A stretch of 20,017 nucleotides of DNA from the NCBI GenBank assembly GCA_045660265.1, contig JAZRDM010000036.1, forward strand, positions 1 to 20,017, read 5' to 3'. Below, piece by piece: positions 1-7,902 of this stretch (positions are counted from its first letter, which is position 1; each line of letters begins with the position of its first letter). The position numbers and the translations under genes are program-made. Source of the stretch: Scatosoma sp045660265. Lineage in GTDB: Bacteria; Bacillota; Clostridia; Christensenellales; Borkfalkiaceae. A model generated the notes under the pieces. It worked only from the letters and a program-made list of their open reading frames with translations. It ran no database searches and was not told the origin of the DNA.

Positions 1-1
1 T

Positions 2-178
2 AATTTTTATCAGCGCGTCGAGCAAGGTTATGACCAGTTTGTCGATTGGTGGATTAAAGGGTTAAAAGTTGAAACGATTACAAGTTTATTTGCTTTTGTT
101 TCAAGAGAAATTATTAAAATGGTTTTTAGTGCAGTATTTTCTGCGTCAAATAAAAAGATAAGGAGATCTATCAAATGA
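2..178 (+). CDS. 3' end of an unidentified upstream gene
   Basis: An open frame enters from the left edge and ends with TGA at 176-178, giving 58 C-terminal residues. The visible part has a Trp- and Asp-containing stretch (QFVDWWIKGLK), then a hydrophobic or amphipathic segment (TSLFAFVSREIIKMVFSAVF) and a basic tail ending KKIRRSIK. The stop overlaps the start of the solute-binding protein gene as ATGA, so the two are probably co-transcribed and translationally coupled. From position a transporter permease or other membrane protein of the same operon is plausible, but the tail does not match a permease C-terminus that I recognise. No function is assigned. Confidence 0.6.
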   Translation, partial: NFYQRVEQGYDQFVDWWIKGLKVETITSLFAFVSREIIKMVFSAVFSASNKKIRRSIK

Positions 179-1911
179 AAAAAGTAATTAGTGTAACAAT
201 GGCAACTCTTATGTTGGGCTCTATGAGCTTTGGCCTTGCGGGATGCAATAAAAAATTTGCTGACCACGATAATGCCTTAGAGGTTTATGTTTGTACTGGT
301 GGTTATGGAAATGAATGGTTGGAAAAGGCTTTGAATTCTTTTGGTCAAAAAGCTGAGATAAAAGCAAAATATCCAAAATTCGAATATGATATCGTTGCAA
401 ATAGTGAAGCCGCGTTTGGACAAAATCAAGTATTATCGGGGGGGGCTTCTTACGATTTAATGTTTATTGGTACATTTTCTTTAAATACTGCATTGCAAAA
501 ATACAAAAAAGGACAAGGATATTTAGAGAATTTGAATAGCGTTTTTGAAAGCAAAATTCCCGATTACATCAACGGTGGTTATGAAAAGAATGCGGAAGGA
601 GTCGAATGGACGTATGCTGAAAAGATGAAAGCAGCTAACCCTTCTAATTATTACGACCTTGCTTTGTATGACGATAACGGCGATATTCAGCATTACGCCT
701 CTGCGTATCGTGAAAGTAAATACGGTATTATTTACAATAAGACTTTTATTGATAATTACGGCTATAAAGACGCAACGACGGGTGAAACTATATTGCCTCG
801 TACTACGGACGAATTGTTGGCATTCTCGAAGTCTTTGGCAACCAAAAAGGATGCAAGCGGAAATGCAGTAACTCCGTTCGTATATTCGGCAAAGACCTTG
901 TATTGGCCTGCTGTACAAAGAACTTTCTGGGGACAATACGAAGGTGCTGAAGGCTACGACTACTATTTCCAAGGCTTGTGGGAAAATGAAAACGGTGAAT
1001 ACGAACGTAACGTAAACGTGGTAAACAACGTTGGTATTTTGAAGAGCTGGCAAGTGCTTGAGAAACTTATCGATTACAGAACAGGGCTCATCCATAATGA
1101 AAGCGCAGCGCTTGATTTCACGATGGCGCAATCTTATTTGATAAGCGGTAAAGGCTTAATGCAGGCAAACGGCGACTGGGTAGCGCAAGAAATGAAAGGC
1201 TTTGAAGGTCAACAAGGCGCAGACGCTGAAATCCGTATGATGGAAGATCCTATTATTAGTGATTTGGCAAAAGACAAATTGCAAAGCGTGGAAACCGATG
1301 AAGAATTTAGTGCCGTGATTGGTGCGATTCGTGCCGGTCTTACCGATTTATCCGGTGAATATAACGTACCCGATTATAGCGGGACTACCGCAACGTGGAA
1401 GTCGGTGGCGTATAATGTATCGCAAGAAGATTATGACCGTATCGTTGAAGCTAACAACGTGTATTATAACGGCCCGAGAATTGCGCCTGTTGTAATTCCT
1501 TCTTATGCAACGGCTAAAAATTTGGCGAAAGACTTTATGTTATACCTTGCCACGGATGAGTTTGTCGGGCAATATATGAAAACGACGGGCGGTGCGTCCT
1601 CTGCGTTCTATTATGACCTTGAAGAAAAAGATCCGACGACTTATCAGAATTTGTATCCGATGCAAAAGGATAAGTTAACGCAGATTAAAGGGAAGAAATC
1701 TTTGTTGGCTTTTGAATCCTCTCGTCATCCGCTTTGTATGAAAACTTCGTGGGGCGCTACGACGTTGACGAATGCAGAAATTTATTTTGCAGTTAAGAAT
1801 AGTGATTCGGCAAAGACAGCGCAACAGCTTTTCGACGAATCCGTAAGAGGATACACGAAAGACAATAACGCTGCATGGTATGCATTATTGCAAATGGCAG
1901 GATTAAGCTAA
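175..1911 (+). CDS. Carbohydrate ABC transporter solute-binding lipoprotein
   Basis: This is a 578-residue extracellular solute-binding protein, of the size and composition of the large family-1 sugar-binding proteins of Firmicutes. It would be lipid-anchored outside the membrane and deliver oligosaccharides to ABC permeases. The N-terminus is a lipoprotein signal: basic MKK, a hydrophobic core, then lipobox LAGC with Cys24 as the lipidated residue. The mature protein is rich in aromatic residues (many Tyr and Trp), as usual in sugar-binding clefts. The start is supported by AAGGAGAT about 8 bases upstream, and the ATG overlaps the preceding stop. No permease gene is in view; those are probably upstream. 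A run of eight G bases lies within codons 88-91. The family is fairly sure; the ligand is inferred from the neighbourhood only. Confidence 0.85.
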   Translation: MKKVISVTMATLMLGSMSFGLAGCNKKFADHDNALEVYVCTGGYGNEWLEKALNSFGQKAEIKAKYPKFEYDIVANSEAAFGQNQVLSGGASYDLMFIGTFSLNTALQKYKKGQGYLENLNSVFESKIPDYINGGYEKNAEGVEWTYAEKMKAANPSNYYDLALYDDNGDIQHYASAYRESKYGIIYNKTFIDNYGYKDATTGETILPRTTDELLAFSKSLATKKDASGNAVTPFVYSAKTLYWPAVQRTFWGQYEGAEGYDYYFQGLWENENGEYERNVNVVNNVGILKSWQVLEKLIDYRTGLIHNESAALDFTMAQSYLISGKGLMQANGDWVAQEMKGFEGQQGADAEIRMMEDPIISDLAKDKLQSVETDEEFSAVIGAIRAGLTDLSGEYNVPDYSGTTATWKSVAYNVSQEDYDRIVEANNVYYNGPRIAPVVIPSYATAKNLAKDFMLYLATDEFVGQYMKTTGGASSAFYYDLEEKDPTTYQNLYPMQKDKLTQIKGKKSLLAFESSRHPLCMKTSWGATTLTNAEIYFAVKNSDSAKTAQQLFDESVRGYTKDNNAAWYALLQMAGLS

Positions 1912-1942
1912 TTTTCAAATAATAAAAAACAAGGAGATTGCG

Positions 1943-4423
1943 ATGAGAAAAAGGATTGCGACGTGTATGGCAATGGCGTGTATTTCTTCGTTTTTGTTTG
2001 CAGCCTGTGAAAATGGCGGAACGGGAAATTCGAAGAATGAAGTAAAAGTTTGGACTGCGCCTAGCTACGTCAAAGTATTGCAAGATACTGATTATTCTGT
2101 TGAAGAAGAATTTTCGGAATACTATGCAAATTCAGAGCTTGAAATATCAATGTTTCAAAATGAAAAAGAAGGCGGTCAAATCCTCATTACCCCTAGTGGA
2201 GATATAAAGGAATATACCGTTTCTTGCTCGGATTTAAAGTCGGCTGAAGGGGCAAGCATTTCCAAAGAATATATTAAGTTTTATAATGAAAAATACGTAG
2301 ACGTAACGACTCCCTCTAAGTCGCACACCAAGCCTGCATTGTTGGGAATGATGCCCGACGCGTTAATACCTTTTGATAAAGCCGTAGAATATAACGAAAA
2401 CAAAGTTGTGGGCGGAAATAACCAAGGTATATACGTTGAAGTTGATTCGTGCGAAGCAGAGGCGGGAGTTTATAGTGGAACGATTGTCCTTACGGCAGAT
2501 GATACTCAGTATTCCGTTCCCGTAAGTGTTACCGTTTGGGATATGCGTATTACCGACGAGAACAATTTAAAGACTCTGTTTATGCTGCGTGATCGAGAAA
2601 TGTTGACGGCGGAAATGGATACTTCAAAGGACTTATATAGACGGTATTATGAAACCTTGTTAGATTATAGAATCAACTTGGAAAATATACCAGCGACCTA
2701 TGGAGGATTAGAATCTGAAGAAGAATATATTTCAGACCTTAGAAAATATTTCCAAGATGAACGTGTAACGGTTATCAATTTCCCCGAGTGCGCGAATGCT
2801 ACTTGGACGGAATATGACGCTGATTCTTTGTCATATTGGTTTGAGCGATTGGCTTTACTTTGCTTTGAAGACGAATGCAATTATTATGAAAAATTGGTGC
2901 ATTGCGTACATATGCTTGATGAGCCGAGTATGGCGGGGAACGAGCACAAAGCAGAAAAGGTAGTACCAACCTTCAAAGCGTTTGCGGTAGCGCGCAATGG
3001 CGTGATTGAAAAATTGATAGAGAATAAATCTAATTATAACGTAGATGAAGAATTTTTCAATACCGTTATTGAAGAAATGAAGGGATTTGAACATGTACTG
3101 ACGAGTAGCATGAGAGAAAGCTATTTGTATGAAAACAATAAATCTGACCCCGAAAATCCCAATGAGTCCTACATAATAACGTGGTGTCCGTATATGAGTG
3201 CTTACGATACGGAAAGTAGTGGCGAGGCGCAACGTCAGGACGAAGTGGATGAATGGTGGTATGGCTGTAATTGGCCGGGTACGCCGAATCCAACCTATCA
3301 TTTAGACGATAGATTATTGTCCGCGCGTGTCCTTTCTTGGATGGCTCATAAATATGACGTTACGCGCAATCTTTATTCGGGAATGTTTTCCGCCACACAA
3401 CAAAATCAATATAAAACGAATGAGCCATTAGAAAACCCTTACGATGCTACGAATTTGAGCGAAATTGTAAATGGCGACGGATATATAATTTATCCCGGCA
3501 AACCGTATGAATTGGATTGCTTTGTTCCCAGTATGCGCTTAATGGCTATTCGGGACGGTATGGAAGATTACGAAGCGTTGTTGGCTACGGAAGAAAAGTG
3601 TAACGCTTTGGCTTCAACGGCGGGATTAGATAGCTACGACGTAGATTTGATTTTTCAGTCGTTATATTCATCGCTGTTTTCAGGGACAAAAATGACGGGC
3701 GATTCTTTGGATTTTAAGGCCAGTCGCGAAACGTTATCTCAATTTGCTTCTTTTGCGGAAAAAGGATTGATTATAACCTCTATTGATAGCAAAATGCTTT
3801 CCACGGAGCTTAAAATCTTTGCTTCAAGCGGTGTTGTTAAACACAATGGCGTTGAAGCTACTTATGAGCAAAAAGCAAACGGAAAACTTTATACGATTGA
3901 CGTTCTTCAAAATCAAAAGGCAAATAACGCTATATTTACATTGGAGCAAGATGGTGTAAGCAGTGAATTTATTTTACCGATTGGTGGTGAGAAAAAATCG
4001 CTTTCCGTAAAAAATTTAACGTATAGTGGACTTAAGAAAAACGGGAATACAGTAGAGAATAATAGCGTAGGCGAGTCGGTATCCGTCAAATTAGGAACGG
4101 CAGCAACGGATTATCAATCGGTGGTGCTTTCGGGCGAACAATTTAAGCAATTAAAATCGGGAATAAAAACGATTAAAATTGAAATTGAAAACGTCGGTGA
4201 TTCCTTTACTCTTGAATGTAAATACGTTGGGACGAAAGAACCAGTAGTGAATACGTTTACCGGTACCTATTCTATCGAACGTGGAACTACGGATATAAGT
4301 ATAGACGTTTCGGCTTTGGATTGGACCATGATTGGCAGTATCAAAGAGTTGCGCTTATATGTGACCTATCCAGAAATGAAAGAACGAGAATTTATTATAA
4401 AAGCAATAACGATTGAATATTGA
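1943..4423 (+). CDS. DUF4091/GH123-like surface lipoprotein, probable glycoside hydrolase
   Basis: An 826-residue lipoprotein with lipobox FAAC (Cys22), preceded by an AAGGAG site. The body matches the DUF4091 (GH123 catalytic-type) family. It has an N-terminal beta-sandwich (about 45-200) ending in VTVWD, then a barrel-like region with LDEPS at Asp326-Glu327, ITWCPYMS near 412, WWYGCNWPG starting at 438, and the family signature from GDGY..YPG (about 513-518) to IRDGMEDYEAL (about 536-546). In characterised GH123 beta-N-acetylgalactosaminidases an adjacent Asp-Glu pair serves substrate-assisted catalysis, and the DEP motif is the natural candidate here. The C-terminal ~200 residues look like an added Ig-like or carbohydrate-binding module. 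It would act on glycans at the cell surface. The family is firm; the substrate is unknown. A paralogue lies directly downstream. Confidence 0.8.
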   Translation: MRKRIATCMAMACISSFLFAACENGGTGNSKNEVKVWTAPSYVKVLQDTDYSVEEEFSEYYANSELEISMFQNEKEGGQILITPSGDIKEYTVSCSDLKSAEGASISKEYIKFYNEKYVDVTTPSKSHTKPALLGMMPDALIPFDKAVEYNENKVVGGNNQGIYVEVDSCEAEAGVYSGTIVLTADDTQYSVPVSVTVWDMRITDENNLKTLFMLRDREMLTAEMDTSKDLYRRYYETLLDYRINLENIPATYGGLESEEEYISDLRKYFQDERVTVINFPECANATWTEYDADSLSYWFERLALLCFEDECNYYEKLVHCVHMLDEPSMAGNEHKAEKVVPTFKAFAVARNGVIEKLIENKSNYNVDEEFFNTVIEEMKGFEHVLTSSMRESYLYENNKSDPENPNESYIITWCPYMSAYDTESSGEAQRQDEVDEWWYGCNWPGTPNPTYHLDDRLLSARVLSWMAHKYDVTRNLYSGMFSATQQNQYKTNEPLENPYDATNLSEIVNGDGYIIYPGKPYELDCFVPSMRLMAIRDGMEDYEALLATEEKCNALASTAGLDSYDVDLIFQSLYSSLFSGTKMTGDSLDFKASRETLSQFASFAEKGLIITSIDSKMLSTELKIFASSGVVKHNGVEATYEQKANGKLYTIDVLQNQKANNAIFTLEQDGVSSEFILPIGGEKKSLSVKNLTYSGLKKNGNTVENNSVGESVSVKLGTAATDYQSVVLSGEQFKQLKSGIKTIKIEIENVGDSFTLECKYVGTKEPVVNTFTGTYSIERGTTDISIDVSALDWTMIGSIKELRLYVTYPEMKEREFIIKAITIEY

Positions 4424-4426
4424 GGG
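4422..4426 (+). promoter_or_regulatory. RBS deciding the start at 4431
   Basis: GAGGG lies four bases before the ATG at 4431 and overlaps the upstream stop codon TGA (4421-4423). A longer reading from the TTG at 4413 would add six residues but has no ribosome binding site, so 4431 is preferred. The spacing is a little short, and coupling to termination of the preceding gene may help initiation. Confidence 0.6.
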
Positions 4427-4430
4427 ATTT

Positions 4431-6680
4431 ATGATAAATTGTACGATATGGCAAGCTGACAACGCCGAAAAAATATTACGCGATAAAAGTTACGAACCAA
4501 AGAATACAGAAGTTTTTCTTGGTTGTCAGTATCAAAATGAATATGAGGGGGTGCAGGTCATCCTCACCCCCGAGTATGACGTAAAAAGCTTTTCGGTTAA
4601 GTGCGACGTTTTAAAAAATGGAGAATATTGCATTCCAAGTTCAAACATAGACGTTTTCGTTGCGAAATACGTTGAAATAACAAAGCCGACGTTGGGAACG
4701 GAACACGACGAATTGGGATATTATCCGGATGCGTTGTTGCCGATGGCGGTCAGCGAGAGCTATAAAGAAAATACGATAAAGGCCGGCGACAATCAGCTCG
4801 TTTGGATTAGAGTAAAAACTGAAAAAACGACTCCGCAAGGCGTTTATAAAGGTAAAATTTCTATAACAATAAATGATGAAATAATTGAAAAAACTATCGA
4901 AATAACTGTTTGGGATTTTGCTTTACCGACGAAAAATCATACGAGGCAACATTTTCATATTTCAAACAGACAGCTTTTATTGGGCGAAGGTAGTAAGTCG
5001 TTAGACATGATTGAACGGTATTATGACGGTGCTTTACAGTATCGTATCAACGGTAACAATATGCCGTTTAATCATAGAGTAGAAACCTTTGAAGAAGGAT
5101 TAAAGAATTGGTTACTTGCTTATAAAAAATATTACCAAGACGAACGAGTGTCGTATTTGAATATTCGTTGGCTTATAAATGACGAGTGCGATGATTTAGA
5201 TTACGAAAAAGCGGACAAAATGTTTACCGCATTAGCAGATTTAAGTATAGCCGACGGCGTGAATTATTTTGATAAGGCAATTACGTATATTTGGATTTTT
5301 GACGAGCCTTCTCTCAATAAAAAGACAAAGGAAAACTGCCAAAGAATTATTCCCGTATTTTCAAGATTCAAAAAAAGAATTGCGAACAAATATAGGGATA
5401 TGAGCGAACTTGCTTTTTATCAAGATTTAGCCGATAAGATTGAGAAAATACCAAATATTATTACTTCTGTGGTCAATGCAGATATTTTGACGGATGAAGA
5501 AATGATAACGTGGTGTCCGCCGTTTTCAGCACCAACAAACGAAGAAAATAATCTTATGCAGCAAACGTTGAACAAAGGTGAAAAGTGGTGGTATGGCTGT
5601 AATTGGCCGGTGCGTCCAAATCCTTCGTATCATATTGACGAGCCGTTATTATCGCCAAGAATTCTTTCTTGGATGCAATTTAAATATAACGTAACGGGGA
5701 ATTTATATTGGCGATTAAACTTTTGGTGTATTAAAGAAAACGGTGAGTTTAAATTTGTTGATCCGTATAAAGAAGCGCCAAATTATAACGGTGCCCACGG
5801 CGATGGCTATTTGGTATATCCAGGAGCAAAATATAAGCTTGATAATTTTGTTCCTTCTATTCGGCTTGAAGCGATTCGTGACGGGATAGAGGACTACGAG
5901 GCTTTATATTCGTTGCGCGAACTTTGGATAGAGAATGCGGCAAATTTTGACGTTAAATCAGAAGACGTAAACATAGTGTTAGAACCGATATACACACGCC
6001 TTTTTGATAGAACGCAGATGTTGAAGAAATCCTTGATGCCGTTTGACGAGGCTCGTGCAATGATTGCAAAATTGTTGATTGTTTCACGTCGATATGGATT
6101 TGCGGTAACCAAGTTCGACGAAAAAGAAAAAATCTTACGATTTGTTTCAAATGCCGAGCAAATTGAAGTAAAAGGCGGCGAATTATCAAAAACGGGGAAA
6201 GAATATTGCTTAAAAGCCGAAGACGAGAAAGTGGAAATCGTATTTGATTCGCAAACGGCGTGTGCATTATATTCCAGTTCGATTTTTCGTCCGAAAAAAT
6301 ATGCTTTAAGTAATTGTTGGGCGCAAACAGCGGAGAAATACGGCGTAACGGACGCTACGGCTGAAAATATTTTGAAACCCTATTTTGATATATTAAACGG
6401 GGCGGATGAAAGCCGCTATAATCAATGCTGTCGCGATTTATCGCGGTTGGTATTACTTGTATGGAAAGCGGAAACGTTAATCAAAAAAGAACGATGCGAA
6501 AATGGATGGTTAGTCACTTTAATTGTGCCCAAAGGCGATTTTAATTCAAGTGAACCTTATAACGCATGCAAGCTTGACGAGGATGCCAAGGCTTACGAAA
6601 TTAGAACGGAGAAAACGTCGATTGAAATTGAAGTTCAAAATGCAATAGGTGTTTTCAAAACGAACTTATATTTAATATAA
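4431..6680 (+). CDS. Second DUF4091/GH123-like protein, no signal peptide
   Basis: A 749-residue paralogue of the preceding lipoprotein. It has the same order of motifs: a VTPEYDVKSF-type sandwich ending in ITVWDFALP, then IFDEPS with Asp291-Glu292 as the candidate catalytic pair, MITWCPPFSA, WWYGCNWPV starting at 386, and GDGYLVYPG followed by IRDGIEDYEAL. Unlike its neighbour it has no signal peptide or lipobox: the protein begins almost directly at the first sandwich domain (MINCTIWQADNAEK). It is therefore predicted to be cytoplasmic, or exported by an unrecognised route. Its last ~150 residues differ from the neighbour's C-terminal module. The pair could divide labour, one trimming glycan outside and one processing imported oligosaccharide, but that is inference. 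It follows the upstream gene by seven bases and is surely in the same operon. Confidence 0.78.
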   Translation: MINCTIWQADNAEKILRDKSYEPKNTEVFLGCQYQNEYEGVQVILTPEYDVKSFSVKCDVLKNGEYCIPSSNIDVFVAKYVEITKPTLGTEHDELGYYPDALLPMAVSESYKENTIKAGDNQLVWIRVKTEKTTPQGVYKGKISITINDEIIEKTIEITVWDFALPTKNHTRQHFHISNRQLLLGEGSKSLDMIERYYDGALQYRINGNNMPFNHRVETFEEGLKNWLLAYKKYYQDERVSYLNIRWLINDECDDLDYEKADKMFTALADLSIADGVNYFDKAITYIWIFDEPSLNKKTKENCQRIIPVFSRFKKRIANKYRDMSELAFYQDLADKIEKIPNIITSVVNADILTDEEMITWCPPFSAPTNEENNLMQQTLNKGEKWWYGCNWPVRPNPSYHIDEPLLSPRILSWMQFKYNVTGNLYWRLNFWCIKENGEFKFVDPYKEAPNYNGAHGDGYLVYPGAKYKLDNFVPSIRLEAIRDGIEDYEALYSLRELWIENAANFDVKSEDVNIVLEPIYTRLFDRTQMLKKSLMPFDEARAMIAKLLIVSRRYGFAVTKFDEKEKILRFVSNAEQIEVKGGELSKTGKEYCLKAEDEKVEIVFDSQTACALYSSSIFRPKKYALSNCWAQTAEKYGVTDATAENILKPYFDILNGADESRYNQCCRDLSRLVLLVWKAETLIKKERCENGWLVTLIVPKGDFNSSEPYNACKLDEDAKAYEIRTEKTSIEIEVQNAIGVFKTNLYLI

Positions 6681-6696
6681 AGGAGGAAACAGGCGA

Positions 6697-7902
6697 GTGA
6701 AAAAAATAAAATTGGCAGCCGTATTGCTTTCAAGCTTTTTCGCGTTTAGCGTGTTATCAGCTTGTGAGCAAAAAACGGAAGAAGCTCCGAAAGATTATGT
6801 TTTAACGAATCACACGTTAAACGATTTTTCAAACAGCGACGATCTTTATCAAATTATTTGGCAAAACAGTTACGTAAAAGCCTCTCTTAATAAAGAAAGC
6901 GCGTACAAGAAAACGGGAGAAGCTTCAGCAAAGATTTCTATCAATAGTTTATCTGAAAGCGACGGTCAACCTCTCTTTTTCAAGCAGAGGGTGGCGAGTG
7001 AGTATTTGAACTATAATTATTCGGATTTTTCACACGTTAAAAAGGTGAAAGCGCAAATATATAATCCATGCGAAGAAACTGTTCGCACCTATATGTATTT
7101 TACATTTAAGGGCGGCGCGAGTTCTATCAGAAAAACGTTTGATTTAACGTCGGGGTGGAATGAAATTGTCTATGAGCTTGACCGCGAATCTATGTCTATG
7201 CAGGCCGATTTATCAAAAGTGGAATACATACTGCTGGGGTTTGATAGAAAGGAAACTGCATTTGATATATATATCGATTGTATTACGTTAACGAAAACGT
7301 CAAAAGATATTGAACCTGTCGAGATGTCTTTAAAGGAAAATGAAATCGCCTCGTTTGATAAAAATTATCAAAAATCAGTGTTTACCTTCTGGACTTGGAG
7401 TCAAGCGCGAATGGGAGATATCGTTGATTATGGTTTAACGGCAAATCCAGAGTACGTTAAAAGCGGAAGCTCCTTCTATGTAACGACTAAAAAAGGCGAA
7501 ATAAATAGAGGCGTTTGGTATTATTTGCAAATGAACGAAGCTTACGCCGACATAATTGCGTGGAATACGTTAAAATCGGGGGACTCTATCGAGTTGTCGA
7601 TTTATAATAAAGGTCCTGCTGACGATATAGCGTTGCGTATAACGACGCCTTTGGGAGCGTTTGGGCTTCCTCCCGAAGATGGCGGTGCGCGTTGGGCATT
7701 ACCCGAGAATCAATGGACGACGATAACGTTCTCTTACGATTATGCTGCGCAAAAAGCGTTAGAAGGCGGTTTCTTGGAAAAGGACCAAGAATTAAAGGAC
7801 GTAATCACGGGCTTTGAGCTTTCTTGGGCTGAATTTGTCAACGTATCTGAAAAAACGTTTTATTTTGATGAGTTTAAGATTATAAGGGGGGCGACGGAAT
7901 GA
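6697..7902 (+). CDS. Surface lipoprotein with two beta-sandwich (CBM-like) domains
   Basis: A 401-residue lipoprotein starting at GTG, with AGGAGG at 6681-6686 ten bases upstream. The lipobox is LSAC with Cys23. Two beta-rich segments follow, about 35-205 and 218-398. Each has the look of a galactose-binding or CBM jelly roll: a phrase such as KTGEASAKISI or KSGSSFYVTTK near the start, a TSGWNEIVYEL or ENQWTTITFSY strand in the middle, and a closing YIDCITL or YFDEFKI strand. No catalytic motif is visible, so binding of polysaccharide at the cell surface is the likely role. Its stop overlaps the next start as ATGA, indicating translational coupling to the next lipoprotein. The fold call rests on pattern alone and would need a profile search; specificity is unknown. 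Confidence 0.65.
   Translation: MKKIKLAAVLLSSFFAFSVLSACEQKTEEAPKDYVLTNHTLNDFSNSDDLYQIIWQNSYVKASLNKESAYKKTGEASAKISINSLSESDGQPLFFKQRVASEYLNYNYSDFSHVKKVKAQIYNPCEETVRTYMYFTFKGGASSIRKTFDLTSGWNEIVYELDRESMSMQADLSKVEYILLGFDRKETAFDIYIDCITLTKTSKDIEPVEMSLKENEIASFDKNYQKSVFTFWTWSQARMGDIVDYGLTANPEYVKSGSSFYVTTKKGEINRGVWYYLQMNEAYADIIAWNTLKSGDSIELSIYNKGPADDIALRITTPLGAFGLPPEDGGARWALPENQWTTITFSYDYAAQKALEGGFLEKDQELKDVITGFELSWAEFVNVSEKTFYFDEFKIIRGATE

Noticed and set aside
523..1131. 202-residue open frame on the - strand inside the solute-binding protein gene
   Set aside because: It has no ribosome site and lies wholly antisense to a clear lipoprotein gene, with Phe/Val/Ile-rich composition typical of a reading shadow.
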